DNA of 64,000 nt from Bacillus thuringiensis (GCF_001182785.1 NZ_CP012099.1:1300501-1364500), one strand, 5' to 3'. Counted from the first letter of the stretch, positions 47,562 to 55,904 are shown. Program-made: numbers and translations. The notes: generated by a model from the letters alone, not told the origin.

Positions 47562-48353
47562 GTGGCTGATTGGTTAATTGGTTTAATCATGGGTGCTGTT
47601 GAAGGGTTAACAGAGTTTCTACCAGTATCATCAACAGGACATATGATTTTAACAGGACATTTAATTGGATTTGACGATGAGAGAGCGAAAGTTTTTGAAG
47701 TTGTTATCCAATTGGGATCGATTTTAGCAGTTGTTGTTATATTTTGGAAGCGTCTATGGTCGTTAGTTGGAATAGGTAAAGTAACAGACGGACCATCGTT
47801 AAATTTATTACATATTATTATCGGGATGATTCCTGCCGGGATACTTGGCGTATTATTCCATAGCACTATTAAAGAGGTTTTATTTGGTCCAGGACCAGTT
47901 GTTATTAGCTTAGTAGCCGGTGGTATTTTAATGATTGTTGCTGAGAAGTTTTCAAAACCAAGTACAGCAAGAACGTTAGATGAAATCACATATAAACAGG
48001 CATTTACAATTGGAATGTTTCAATGTTTAGCTCTTTGGCCAGGATTCTCTCGTTCTGGTTCTACAATCAGTGGTGGTTTATTAGCTCGCGTGTCGCATAC
48101 AGCGGCAGCTGAATATACGTTCATTTTAGCGGTACCGATGATGGTAGCTGCAAGTGGATTAGATTTAATTAAAAGCTGGGATGTATTAAGCTCAGCAGAT
48201 ATAACGCTATTTGTAACAGGGTTTATAACTGCATTCGTTGTTGCGATGCTTGCAATTGTTTCATTCTTGAAATTATTATCTCGTGTGAAACTAACACCGT
48301 TCGCTTATTATCGTTTCATTTTAGCTGCGGTATTCTATTTCTTCATTATGTAA
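47562..48353 (+). CDS. uppP: Undecaprenyl-diphosphatase
   Basis: A 263-aa membrane phosphatase that regenerates undecaprenyl phosphate for cell-wall synthesis and confers bacitracin tolerance (BacA family). Motifs [17 protein letters not shown] and [15 protein letters not shown] hold the active-site residues. Start GTG 47562 lies 7 bp after AAGGAGG. Confidence 0.94.
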   Translation: MADWLIGLIMGAVEGLTEFLPVSSTGHMILTGHLIGFDDERAKVFEVVIQLGSILAVVVIFWKRLWSLVGIGKVTDGPSLNLLHIIIGMIPAGILGVLFHSTIKEVLFGPGPVVISLVAGGILMIVAEKFSKPSTARTLDEITYKQAFTIGMFQCLALWPGFSRSGSTISGGLLARVSHTAAAEYTFILAVPMMVAASGLDLIKSWDVLSSADITLFVTGFITAFVVAMLAIVSFLKLLSRVKLTPFAYYRFILAAVFYFFIM

Positions 48354-48354
48354 T

Positions 48355-48387
48355 AAAAAAACCTGCCGAGCTCGGCAGGTTTTTTTA
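48355..48387. terminator. Bidirectional terminator
   Basis: AACCTGCCGAG/CTCGGCAGGTT perfect stem with flanking A-run and T-run. Confidence 0.9.
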
Positions 48388-48939
48388 TTTTACTATTTTT
48401 TCCACCATATTTTCCATTACATGCTCCCAAAGAGAAGTATCATCAGCTAATGTAGCACGGAAATTAGCATACATTTCTTTTTGTTTTTCTTCGAATGTTG
48501 GATCTTCTTTTTCAGGTAATGTAGCGCGCATTGAAGTTACTAATTCTTGTACTTTTGGAGCGCGTGGTCCAAAGACGGCTTGTTCATTTCCATCTTTATC
48601 AATGAAAATAAAGATTGGAATCGCACGTGCTGTTCCATTTGTTAAATATTGATCCATTAATTCTAAGTTTTCGTCGCGAATTAATAAACTCATTTCAATA
48701 TTTGCAACTTCAGAAATTCGTTTCATAACAGGTACGCATAAAAGAGCATCGCCACACCAATCAGCAGTTAATACGATAACACGCCAGCCGTCATTTTGAC
48801 GTTCTTCTAATACAGGAAGTAATTCATTTGGAATTAAAAAGTTATTGTAAATGTGTAGTAGCTCGTATTGGTTTACTTGCATTTCATTCACATATGTATC
48901 AAAGGACATACCTTTATCAGCCCATTGTTGTAAGTTCAT
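48385..48939 (-). CDS. Thioredoxin-family protein
   Basis: A 184-aa thioredoxin-fold protein. The active-site region is TADWCGDALLCVPVMKRISE: the first cysteine is kept but the second is five residues later, so it is a CX4C rather than a CXXC enzyme. The cis-proline region ARAIPIFIFIDKDGNE is present. AGAGGTG lies 6 bp before ATG 48939. Confidence 0.82.
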   Translation of the reverse strand: MNLQQWADKGMSFDTYVNEMQVNQYELLHIYNNFLIPNELLPVLEERQNDGWRVIVLTADWCGDALLCVPVMKRISEVANIEMSLLIRDENLELMDQYLTNGTARAIPIFIFIDKDGNEQAVFGPRAPKVQELVTSMRATLPEKEDPTFEEKQKEMYANFRATLADDTSLWEHVMENMVEKIVK

Positions 48940-49005
48940 AATTAACACCTCTTTAGTAAGATTTGCTTTCATTGTACCAATTTTTATATAGAAAAGCTTG
49001 TATTC

Positions 49006-49437
49006 TTACTCTTTCTCGTCACTTAATAATTTATTTAAGAGGAAAAAGAATAGTACGACACATAATTCAGCTATGTTGGACATTTGTACGCTTTCTATCC
49101 AATCATCAGCAGTATGAATGACGAACCAATCTAGTGTAATTTCAATGAATGAGAAAAGAGTAATAGAAATCCAATTTGGCATGTTTTGTGTCAGTGGATA
49201 TAGCAGCGCTTTGAAGAAACTGAAGATGAAAAATGTAATACTGTCTAAGAAAGTGATTAATAAAAAAAAGAGAAGTAACGCAGTACGTGAACTATACTCT
49301 ATACCTGTAATTTGAAAGATTCCTACATATACAAAAAATATAAATGCAAAAATTATAATGAGAAAAAGAGCGATAATACTAATGATAATCGTTTTATCTT
49401 TTAGGCTGAGATTTGAGAATTTCTCCTCCTCATGCAT
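49006..49437 (-). CDS. Membrane protein, possibly YrvL-family
   Basis: A 143-aa protein with four hydrophobic segments and a charged N-terminus (MHEEEKFSNLSLKDKTIIIS). Topology and the C-terminal DWFVIHTADDWIESV stretch resemble YrvL, reported as a regulator of an alternative sigma system in B. subtilis; the match is from memory and moderate. Confidence 0.5.
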   Translation of the reverse strand: MHEEEKFSNLSLKDKTIIISIIALFLIIIFAFIFFVYVGIFQITGIEYSSRTALLLFFLLITFLDSITFFIFSFFKALLYPLTQNMPNWISITLFSFIEITLDWFVIHTADDWIESVQMSNIAELCVVLFFFLLNKLLSDEKE

Positions 49438-49598
49438 TAAAATACCCCCTTTTTCTGGAAGTTAACTTCATTTTATCATGAAATACATATTAAAAAACTA
49501 CGAATTATGGGAAAATAAGGTGACAAAAAGTAAGATTTCATGTAAAATTATTAATAAGGTTTTTATTTAACTAAATGAAATAAAAGGAGCTGTCAAAG

Positions 49599-50018
49599 TT
49601 GTCTCAAAATCGAGAGCAATTAATGGAAGAACTATCGACAAATGTGTTTGCTATGTTTCGCACATTGCGTAATGATATCGGAAAAATATTCGGTGGTTAC
49701 ATACCGTGGAATGAATTCATCGTCCTGAGAATATTAAATCGTACGAATAAAGAAATGGTATCGCGTGTAGCAAATGAATTAAATGTGTCGAATAGTCATA
49801 TTACAGCTGTTACAGAAAAATTAATTAATAAAGGTTTTGTAACTCGTTCACGTTCTACATCAGATCGCCGAGTTGTGTATTTAGAGATTACAGAACAAGG
49901 GAAAGATTTAGTTGCGAAAATGGAAGATGCGAAAAAACAATATTTACAAGAAAGATTCTCTACACTTTCAGAAGATGAAATGAATGTAATGATTTCGATT
50001 TCCAAAAAACTTATTTAA
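49599..50018 (+). CDS. MarR-family transcriptional regulator
   Basis: A 139-aa winged-helix regulator (ELNVSNSHITAVTEKLINKG as recognition region, wing RSRSTSDRRVVYLEIT). Start TTG 49599 lies 9 bp after AAGGAG. GTGACA-N17-TAAAAT upstream is a plausible promoter. No obvious target gene is adjacent on the same strand. Confidence 0.85.
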   Translation: MSQNREQLMEELSTNVFAMFRTLRNDIGKIFGGYIPWNEFIVLRILNRTNKEMVSRVANELNVSNSHITAVTEKLINKGFVTRSRSTSDRRVVYLEITEQGKDLVAKMEDAKKQYLQERFSTLSEDEMNVMISISKKLI

Positions 50019-50049
50019 GTGATAATAAACAAGAAAACGCTTACGTAAT

Positions 50050-50089
50050 GAAAGAGAAGATCTTCCTTATATATGGAAGGTCTTCTTTC
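50050..50089. terminator. Terminator after the MarR gene
   Basis: GAAAGAGAAGATCTTCC and GGAAGGTCTTCTTTC around a short loop. Confidence 0.75.
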
Positions 50090-50173
50090 GTGTGTAATAG
50101 ATGTTAAAAAATAAAATGTGTATGAAAAAAGATAGAGCGCCATACTACTAATACAAGGAAGGGAGGGAGAAAT

Positions 50174-50329
50174 ATGACGAATCGTAACGGTAGTAAAGGG
50201 AGCGGTAATCAAGGGTCACCAAAGTCCGGCCAGTTTAATCAGGAATTTAGCACTGAATTTGAAACTGGTAATGATAATAAAGGGAAAGAATATCGTTCTA
50301 AAAAAGGGAGTAAATCAAAAAAGGAGTGA
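50174..50329 (+). CDS. Small hydrophilic protein (51 aa)
   Basis: A Gly/Ser/Lys-rich 51-residue protein (MTNRNGSKGSGNQGSPKSGQ at the start). GGGAGGG lies 6-7 bp before the ATG, and its stop is inside a terminator. It resembles minor spore proteins in composition; family not recognised. Confidence 0.6.
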   Translation: MTNRNGSKGSGNQGSPKSGQFNQEFSTEFETGNDNKGKEYRSKKGSKSKKE

Positions 50330-50348
50330 ATATATTCACTCCTTTTTT
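50317..50348. terminator. Bidirectional terminator
   Basis: AAAAAAGGAGTGAATA and its exact complement; shared with the convergent symporter gene. Confidence 0.9.
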
Positions 50349-50351
50349 GAT

Positions 50352-51587
50352 TTACGATGCTGCCGATTGATCAGTATTATATTTTTCTTCTGATTTTGCG
50401 ACAATCATTGCGCAAATTGCATCACCAGAAATGTTTACAGCTGTTCTAGACATATCTAGAATACGGTCAATACCGATAATTAAAGCGATACCTTCTACTG
50501 GTAGATTTACTTGATTTAAAACCATTGTAAGCATTACAAGTCCAACACCTGGCACACCAGCAGTACCGATACTAGCTAGTACAGCAGTTAATACGACCAT
50601 AGCTAATTGCGGTAATGTAAGTTCAACTCCGTATACTTGAGCGATAAATACAGTGGCTACCCCTTGCATAATGGCAGTACCATCCATATTAATAGTTGCC
50701 CCTAGTGGTTGTACAAATGAGCTTATCGCTTTTGGAACGCCAAGCTTATCTTGTGCTGTTTTCATTGCAAAAGGAAGCGATGCATTAGAGCTAGATGTAC
50801 TAAATCCAATTGCCATTACTGGTCCGAAATGTTTAAAGAAACGAACAATACTTTCTTTTGCTAATACCTTTAATAAGCCGCCATATACAAAGACCCCGTG
50901 AATAATGAGTACTAACATAACGACAATCATATACTTGAACATCGCAGCGACGCCTGCAAGACCCATTTTACCAACGGATGAAGCGAGCAAACCGAATGTT
51001 CCAATTGGGGCTAATTTCATAACGAGATTAACAAGATACATCATTAATTCGTTGCCCTGTTCAAGTAATGAATGGATACCTTGAACTCGTTTTCCTAAAA
51101 TAGCTATACCGAGTCCAATCAATACGGCAAAGGCAATGATTTGTAACATGTTTCCGTCAGCCATCGCTTTTGCTGGGTTATCTGGTACGATATTTAGCAA
51201 TGTGTCGACGAAAGATGTTTCAGTTTTTGCCCCTTCATACTTAAGACCTTCTGTTTTAAAATTACCGCCAGCTCCTGGCTTTATAATAAGTGCAAATGTA
51301 ATCGCTATAGTGATGGCAACCGCAGTTGTTACGAGAAAGAATGAAATTGATTTTAAACCGATTCTTCCAAGTTGTTTCGGATCTCCAAGGCCGGCAGCAC
51401 CAAGTACGATAGAAATGAACACAACAGGAACAACTAGCATTTTAATAAGTCGAATAAACAATTGACCAATTGGGTTGAACACATATTGATTTAGTGGCTC
51501 AAAGATAGATGGAGCGGCTAAATTTAGAGTGAGTCCGACAACTAGACCTAGAAATAATGCGATTAAGATTGCTTTTGTTTGTTTCAA
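50352..51587 (-). CDS. Dicarboxylate/amino acid:cation symporter (GltP-like)
   Basis: A 411-aa DAACS-family transporter, probably for glutamate/aspartate or a dicarboxylate. Substrate and cation loops SSNASLPFAMK, ATINMDGTAIMQG and the C-terminal SRTAVNISGDAICAMIV are present. Start TTG 51587 lies 6 bp after AAGGGGGG. Length and motifs favour GltP over the cystine carrier TcyP. Confidence 0.88.
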   Translation of the reverse strand: MKQTKAILIALFLGLVVGLTLNLAAPSIFEPLNQYVFNPIGQLFIRLIKMLVVPVVFISIVLGAAGLGDPKQLGRIGLKSISFFLVTTAVAITIAITFALIIKPGAGGNFKTEGLKYEGAKTETSFVDTLLNIVPDNPAKAMADGNMLQIIAFAVLIGLGIAILGKRVQGIHSLLEQGNELMMYLVNLVMKLAPIGTFGLLASSVGKMGLAGVAAMFKYMIVVMLVLIIHGVFVYGGLLKVLAKESIVRFFKHFGPVMAIGFSTSSSNASLPFAMKTAQDKLGVPKAISSFVQPLGATINMDGTAIMQGVATVFIAQVYGVELTLPQLAMVVLTAVLASIGTAGVPGVGLVMLTMVLNQVNLPVEGIALIIGIDRILDMSRTAVNISGDAICAMIVAKSEEKYNTDQSAAS

Positions 51588-51630
51588 TAAAATCCCCCCT
51601 TTTGTTTTTGCGAAATTCCTTCCTAAAGTA

Positions 51631-51660
51631 ATTATACCGAAAAAATACCTAATTTGACAA
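51631..51660 (-). promoter_or_regulatory. Promoter of the symporter gene
   Basis: Minus strand TTGTCA, 18 bp, TATAAT, about 45 bp upstream of the start codon. Confidence 0.75.
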
Positions 51661-51729
51661 TATTTTCTGAATTTTTCGTTTTTTTATTTAAGTACAGATA
51701 GATTGATTTTGTGTTTGGAAAATAAAATA

Positions 51730-51939
51730 GACCATCACATTGGATGGTCTAGGGAAGGGGACAATTTATGTCAATTTAATTAGGGATGGAAGTTGCTTTA
51801 AGACACTGGGGAATGTCTTATAAATTAGGGAGGAACAACTTCGATACATATACTATAAAAGATAGGTGTGACTCTCATGTGAACATAGGGTGAAAGAGAG
51901 AGGGAGTTTTAAATAAAAGATAGAAAGACAAAAAAATAA
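51730..51939 (+). repeat. Tandem structured-RNA unit 1 (upstream of ktrB)
   Basis: First of four ~205-bp direct repeats. It begins with GACCATC/GATGGTC (P1, 51730-51749). P2 pairs 51789-51798 (GAAGTTGCTT) with 51833-51842 (GAACAACTTC) and encloses P3, AGACA/TGTCT (51801-51805, 51814-51818), with a G-rich loop. A UGAA-loop hairpin (P4) follows near 51875-51890. Not matched to a known RNA family. Confidence 0.75.
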
Positions 51940-52150
51940 GACCATCATTTATAAGATGGTCAAGGAAGGGGACAATTTATGTCAATTTAATTAGGGATGG
52001 AAGCTGTTCAAAGACACTGGGGAATGTCTTGTAAATTAGGGAGGAACAACTTCGATACATATACTATAAAAGGGAGATGTGACCTCTGTGTGAACATAGA
52101 GTGAAAGAGAGAGGAAGTTTTAAATAAAAGATAGAAAGACAAAAAAATAA
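51940..52150 (+). repeat. Tandem structured-RNA unit 2
   Basis: 211 bp, same order of hairpins. In P2 position 5 (52004) is C opposite A (52049), a mismatch that is U-A in unit 1 and C-G in units 3 and 4. P4 has CTCTGTG opposite CATAGAG (a G-U pair). Confidence 0.75.
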
Positions 52151-52352
52151 GACCATCATTTATAAGATGGTCAAGGGAAGGGGACAATTTAATTAGGGAT
52201 GGAAGCTATTCAAAGACACTGGGGAATGTCTTATAAATTAGGGAGGAACAGCTTCGATATATATACTATAAAAGGTGGATGTGACCTCTGTGTGAATATA
52301 GAGTGAAAGAGAGAGGGAGTTTTAAATAAAAGATAGAAAGACAAAAAAATAA
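52151..52352 (+). repeat. Tandem structured-RNA unit 3
   Basis: 202 bp; shortened by a 10-bp deletion between two CAATTT copies in the linker before P2. P2 position 5 is C-G (52206/52251). P4 keeps its stem through two G-U pairs. Confidence 0.75.
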
Positions 52353-52525
52353 GACCATCGCATATAAGATGGTCAAAGGAAGGGGACAATTTATGTCAAT
52401 TTAATTAGGGATGGAAGCTATTCAAAGACACTGGGGAATGTCTTATAAATTAGGGAGGAACAGCTTCGATACATATACTATAAAAGGTGGATGTGACCTC
52501 TATGTGAACATAGAGTGAAAGATAT
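52353..52525 (+). repeat. Tandem structured-RNA unit 4 (3'-truncated)
   Basis: Same P1-P4 order; P2 position 5 is C-G (52418/52463) and P4 is a perfect CTCTATG-TGAA-CATAGAG (52498-52515). Similarity to the other units stops just after P4, before the A-rich tail. Bases 52526-52750 up to ktrB hold no gene I can support. Confidence 0.75.
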
Positions 52526-52765
52526 GGGGATTTGAAAAATAGTACATATGAAATTGTTATTGCTAGCAATATTGAGCTAGGATATATAGTTTTCAAGCAT
52601 AAAACAAAAAGAAGTCTGAATATAAATAAAAGTTGTAATCTATGAAAAAAAGGATTATGCTCAACTATATTATAAGAATATAAGGTTTGTCCCAATTGTT
52701 TAAGGGCTTTAAAAAGCTTTTTATTTATGAGGGGAAAGCTTCACTTTAATAAGGGAGTTAGTGAT

Positions 52766-54109
52766 ATGGAAGTAACAAAAAAACAAGGGCTGTATAATCG
52801 TCTTATACGATTAAACCCACCACAAATATTAGCGTTAGGTTTTTTCTGCTTAATTGTGGTTGGCGGTTTGTTATTAAAGTTACCATTCGCAACGAAAGCA
52901 CATATTAGTTGGGTAGATGCTTTCTTTACAGCAACGTCAGCAGCGACCGTAACTGGTTTGGGAGTAGTGGATACAGCAAGTACATTTACGATGTTTGGCG
53001 AAATTGTTATTATGTTTTTAATTCAAACAGGTGGTCTAGGTCTTATGACAATTGCCATTTTAATTGTTTGGGTATTAGGCAAAAAAATCGGATTACGCCA
53101 TCGTTTATTAATTGGAGAAGCATTTAATCAAACAAATATAGGTGGTCTTGTAAAATTAGTAAAGCGTGTCTTTATATTTTCGATTTGTATTGAGCTTATT
53201 GGGGTCATCTTTTTATCGTTTCGTTTTATTCCAGAGTTTGGTTTTGGAAAAGGTTTATACTATAGTATTTTTCATGTAATTGCATCTTATAATAATGCAG
53301 GATTTGCTTTATGGCCAGATAATTTAACAAGATATGTAGGGGATCCCATTATTAATATTGGGATTTGCTCTTTAATTGTAATAGGTGGACTCGGTTTTAC
53401 CGTATTAATTGATATATGGTATAGTCGCAGTTTTCGAAAATTATCACTTCACTCAAAAATAATGATTATTGGAACAGTAGTGCTAAATGTTATAGCAATG
53501 ATTGTGATTTTTGTATTGGAATATAATAATGTGAAGACGTTAGGGAATTTATCTTTAAATGAAAAACTGTGGGCTTCCTTCTTTCAAGGTATTACCCCGC
53601 GGACAGCTGGATTTAATACGGTTGACTATGGAGGTATGGAAGAATCATCTATATTATTTACGATGATTTTAATGTTTATTGGTGCAGGAAGTGTATCAAC
53701 AGGTGGAGGGATTAAATTAACAACGTTTGTTATCTTAATTACATCTGTCCTTTCTTTCTTTAGAAAAAAGGAGGAAATTGTTTTATTTCAGCGTACAATT
53801 AAAATGTCGACAGTAACGAGGGCCTTAGCGATTGCTGTTGCCAGTCAAATACTTATTTTTGCAGCGGTATTTATATTAATGCTTACAGAAAACTTCAGCT
53901 TTATTCAATTATTATTTGAGACAATATCAGCGTTTGGCACAGTCGGATTAACGATGGGAATTACTGCAAAGCTATCGGCATTCGGAAAATGTATTATTAT
54001 GTTTGTTATGTTCTGCGGATTAATTGGACCATTAACACTTGTGTTCTCTTTAGCGCGACCAGCAAAACAAAAAATAAAATATCCATCGGAAGATGTGTTT
54101 ACAGGATAA
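52766..54109 (+). CDS. ktrB: Potassium uptake channel subunit KtrB
   Basis: A 447-aa four-repeat K+ channel/transporter subunit. Selectivity-filter regions TVTGLGVVDT, NAGFALWPDN, PRTAGFNTVD and TVGLTMGITA, one per repeat, are intact, as is the C-terminal EDVFTG. The usual arginine in the last repeat (GRIGPLT in B. subtilis KtrB) is leucine here (GLIGPLT). ATG 52766 lies 9 bp after AAGGGAG; the upstream in-frame start at 52727 has none. No ktrA is adjacent. The tandem RNA array ends about 240 bp upstream. Confidence 0.9.
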   Translation: MEVTKKQGLYNRLIRLNPPQILALGFFCLIVVGGLLLKLPFATKAHISWVDAFFTATSAATVTGLGVVDTASTFTMFGEIVIMFLIQTGGLGLMTIAILIVWVLGKKIGLRHRLLIGEAFNQTNIGGLVKLVKRVFIFSICIELIGVIFLSFRFIPEFGFGKGLYYSIFHVIASYNNAGFALWPDNLTRYVGDPIINIGICSLIVIGGLGFTVLIDIWYSRSFRKLSLHSKIMIIGTVVLNVIAMIVIFVLEYNNVKTLGNLSLNEKLWASFFQGITPRTAGFNTVDYGGMEESSILFTMILMFIGAGSVSTGGGIKLTTFVILITSVLSFFRKKEEIVLFQRTIKMSTVTRALAIAVASQILIFAAVFILMLTENFSFIQLLFETISAFGTVGLTMGITAKLSAFGKCIIMFVMFCGLIGPLTLVFSLARPAKQKIKYPSEDVFTG

Positions 54110-54139
54110 GGTATCCCGCGTTAAGCGAGATACCTTTTT
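54108..54139. terminator. Terminator of ktrB
   Basis: AAGGTATCCCGC-GTTAA-GCGAGATACCTTTTT; also usable by the convergent gene. Confidence 0.8.
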
Positions 54140-54144
54140 CTTTT

Positions 54145-54519
54145 TTAGAACAGGGAGAACAATAAGCCAATAAGTGCTACTCGGAATAAAATTGCGATAA
54201 GTGCAGCAATCCCACCGACAATTGCAGCAATACCGCCAGTTACAGTAGCTCCGCGATTATAAGCGTAAATACCGAGTAAAACAGAAACAAGACCAAATAG
54301 TGTTGGGAATGTAAATAGTGATAAAATAGATAGCGCAAGAGCGATAAAACCAGCAGTTGATCCAGCGGCGGATGATTTTACAACGTCTTTATCGTCTTTA
54401 TCATCGTAATCATAATCAATCCGTTGTGGTGCAACCTCAGCAGCATATTCTTCTTTATAGTCACTATAATCACTATCTATTCTATCTCTTCTTTTATAAT
54501 CATCAAATTTCTCAGTCAA
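54145..54519 (-). CDS. DUF4190-like membrane protein
   Basis: A 124-aa protein: an acidic, tyrosine-rich N-terminal half (about 1-50) and two to three glycine/alanine-rich TM helices (AGFIALALSILSLFTFPTLF, TGGIAAIVGGIAALIAILF). TTG 54519 lies 8 bp after AAAGGAG and is preferred to ATG 54525, 2 bp from it. Function unknown. Confidence 0.65.
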   Translation of the reverse strand: MTEKFDDYKRRDRIDSDYSDYKEEYAAEVAPQRIDYDYDDKDDKDVVKSSAAGSTAGFIALALSILSLFTFPTLFGLVSVLLGIYAYNRGATVTGGIAAIVGGIAALIAILFRVALIGLLFSLF

Positions 54520-54707
54520 AGTCATGACTCCTTTCATAACAAGGTTCAATAGTAGTATGTATCTCTTTTTCTTTTTTATCCCGCATTAACGGGCAGTAAT
54601 ATCTTTTAAAAGGAAGAAAATGTTTTCTTGAAATAGGAAAAGTTAGTATGACTTCCTCTATTTTGGAAAGTATAAAAAGGAATAATGAGGAAAGGGTGCA
54701 ATACATA

Positions 54708-55115
54708 ATGGAACATCCAATTGAAAATTTAATGAAAACGGCAATGACAAATTTAAAAGAGATGGTAGATGTAAATACGATTGTTGGGAGTCCGGTTTCA
54801 ACAGCTGACGGAAATGTAGTATTAACAGTATCTCAAGTGGCTTTTGGTTTTGGAGCTGGTGGAAGTGATTTTAAAGGGGATTTTATTACTGAAAAACATA
54901 ACGGTGGGCAAAATCAGCATAAAGAGAACAAGCAAGGGCATCCATTTGGAGGAGGAAGCGGGGCTGGGGTTTCCATTAGTCCAGTGGCTTTTTTAGTAGT
55001 TGGTTCTAACGGGGTGCAGGTATTACATCTCAACAGCAGTACACATTTAATTGAAAAGGCTTTAAATACTGTACCAAGCACTGTAGATAAATTTGTGAAT
55101 GGTCGTCAAAAGTGA
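54708..55115 (+). CDS. GerW/YtfJ-family sporulation protein
   Basis: A 135-aa protein (MEHPIENLMKTAMTNLKEMV, TIVGSPVSTADGNVVLTVSQ, GGGSGAGVSISPVAFLVV), the YtfJ/GerW pattern linked to germination-proficient spores. AAAGGGTG lies 9 bp before ATG 54708; the longer in-frame extension lacks a site. Confidence 0.85.
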   Translation: MEHPIENLMKTAMTNLKEMVDVNTIVGSPVSTADGNVVLTVSQVAFGFGAGGSDFKGDFITEKHNGGQNQHKENKQGHPFGGGSGAGVSISPVAFLVVGSNGVQVLHLNSSTHLIEKALNTVPSTVDKFVNGRQK

Positions 55116-55223
55116 ACTTGCATTTTTTAGGAATTATGATATATTAGAAAAAGTGCGCTTTAGGATGATCGGAATAATTGAAATGTAAATATATATGATG
55201 TATGGAATAAGGGAGAGGAATTT

Positions 55224-55313
55224 ATGATTAATATCAAAAACTTAGTAGTTGGCTTATTTATGTTAGTAAGCGGCTTTGTTGTATATGTAATAAAAGAAAA
55301 AGCTCCATTCTAA
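55224..55313 (+). CDS. 29-aa membrane peptide
   Basis: MINIKNLVVGLFMLVSGFVV followed by YVIKEKAPF: one TM helix. GGGAGAGG lies 5 bp before the ATG, and a terminator begins at the stop codon. Function unknown. Confidence 0.55.
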   Translation: MINIKNLVVGLFMLVSGFVVYVIKEKAPF

Positions 55314-55344
55314 AACAGACAAACCGTTAATGTCTGTTTTTAAT
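55312..55344 (+). terminator. Terminator of the 29-aa gene
   Basis: AAAACAGACA and TGTCTGTTTTT around a 9-nt loop. Confidence 0.8.
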
Positions 55345-55357
55345 TTACGGAAAAATG

Positions 55358-55386
55358 TTGACAAGTTATTGTATTGGTGTTATAAT
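55358..55386 (+). promoter_or_regulatory. Exact-consensus sigma-A promoter
   Basis: TTGACA (55358-55363), 17 bp, TATAAT (55381-55386). No gene with a ribosome site follows before the terminator at 55628-55664. Confidence 0.8.
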
Positions 55387-55392
55387 TTTAAT

Positions 55393-55664
55393 TCGTGTCT
55401 CGGTTACAGCTAGTGTAAAGTAAATATCTCTTATGAATGCAATACAAAAAGTTTGCGAAAGATCGGGTAATTTTATCAACAACTTTTGTGAACAAACCCT
55501 ATAAATTGTATTTGTAAGCTATATATGTATACTAGTGAATCAAGGAGCGGTCAGTGGAACCGTAATGATGAGAGAGAGGTAGGGCTTTCATCCAGTATAT
55601 GTTACTTTCCCGTTAGGTGAATATAAAAAAGAGGGCTCCTTTAAAAGGAGTCCTCTTTCATTTT
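55393..55664 (+). ncRNA. Candidate small RNA (about 270 nt)
   Basis: Bracketed by an exact-consensus promoter and a strong terminator. The only ORFs inside are tiny; the longest is 23 codons from ATG 55433, with no ribosome site. I could not match it to 6S RNA, tmRNA, SRP RNA, RNase P or a T-box. The start is estimated as 7 bp after the -10. Confidence 0.5.
55628..55664. terminator. Terminator of the candidate RNA and of the ykuS-like gene
   Basis: AAAGAGGGCTCCTTT and AAAGGAGTCCTCTTT (one G-U pair) form a 15-bp stem; T-rich on the right. Confidence 0.85.
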
Positions 55665-55904
55665 TTAAGTGCGACTTTCAATTTGTTGACAAATTTCATC
55701 CGTTGTTAAACCGTGAGCTGTAATGACTGATCCTTTAATTGAGGCATCTGCAATGCCCATCACATTAGAATCTTGCCCAGTTACAACGCAACAATCACAC
55801 CCTTGTGCATCCTGTTCTGAGTTAAGTGTAACAACTTCATGACCTTGTTGCTGAAGAGCTTGTTGAACGTCTGTTAATGAGTTTTCAACGCCAATTCTAG
55901 CCAT
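55665..55904 (-). CDS. UPF0180 (YkuS) family protein
   Basis: A 79-aa protein beginning [20 protein letters not shown], with [17 protein letters not shown] in the middle; this matches the B. cereus UPF0180 protein as I recall it. AGGAGGTGAG lies 4 bp before the ATG. Function unknown. Confidence 0.85.
   Translation of the reverse strand: MARIGVENSLTDVQQALQQQGHEVVTLNSEQDAQGCDCCVVTGQDSNVMGIADASIKGSVITAHGLTTDEICQQIESRT

Noticed and set aside
51730..52525. CRISPR array or phage att repeats
   Set aside because: The whole ~205-bp unit is repeated with point differences; there are no unique spacers, no cas genes and no integrase nearby.
51730..52525. ydaO-type c-di-AMP riboswitch for ktrB
   Set aside because: None of the conserved ydaO sequence blocks is present in any unit.
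54575..54600. Seventh bcr1 remnant
   Set aside because: TTTAT-CCCGC-ATTAA-CGGGCAGTAAT resembles one bcr1 end, but only about 20 bp match and there is no second end; too short to call.
55393..55664. T-box or 6S RNA
   Set aside because: GGTCAGTGGAACCG superficially recalls a T-box, but the AGGGTGGNACCGCG block is absent; the central open bubble of 6S RNA is not evident.
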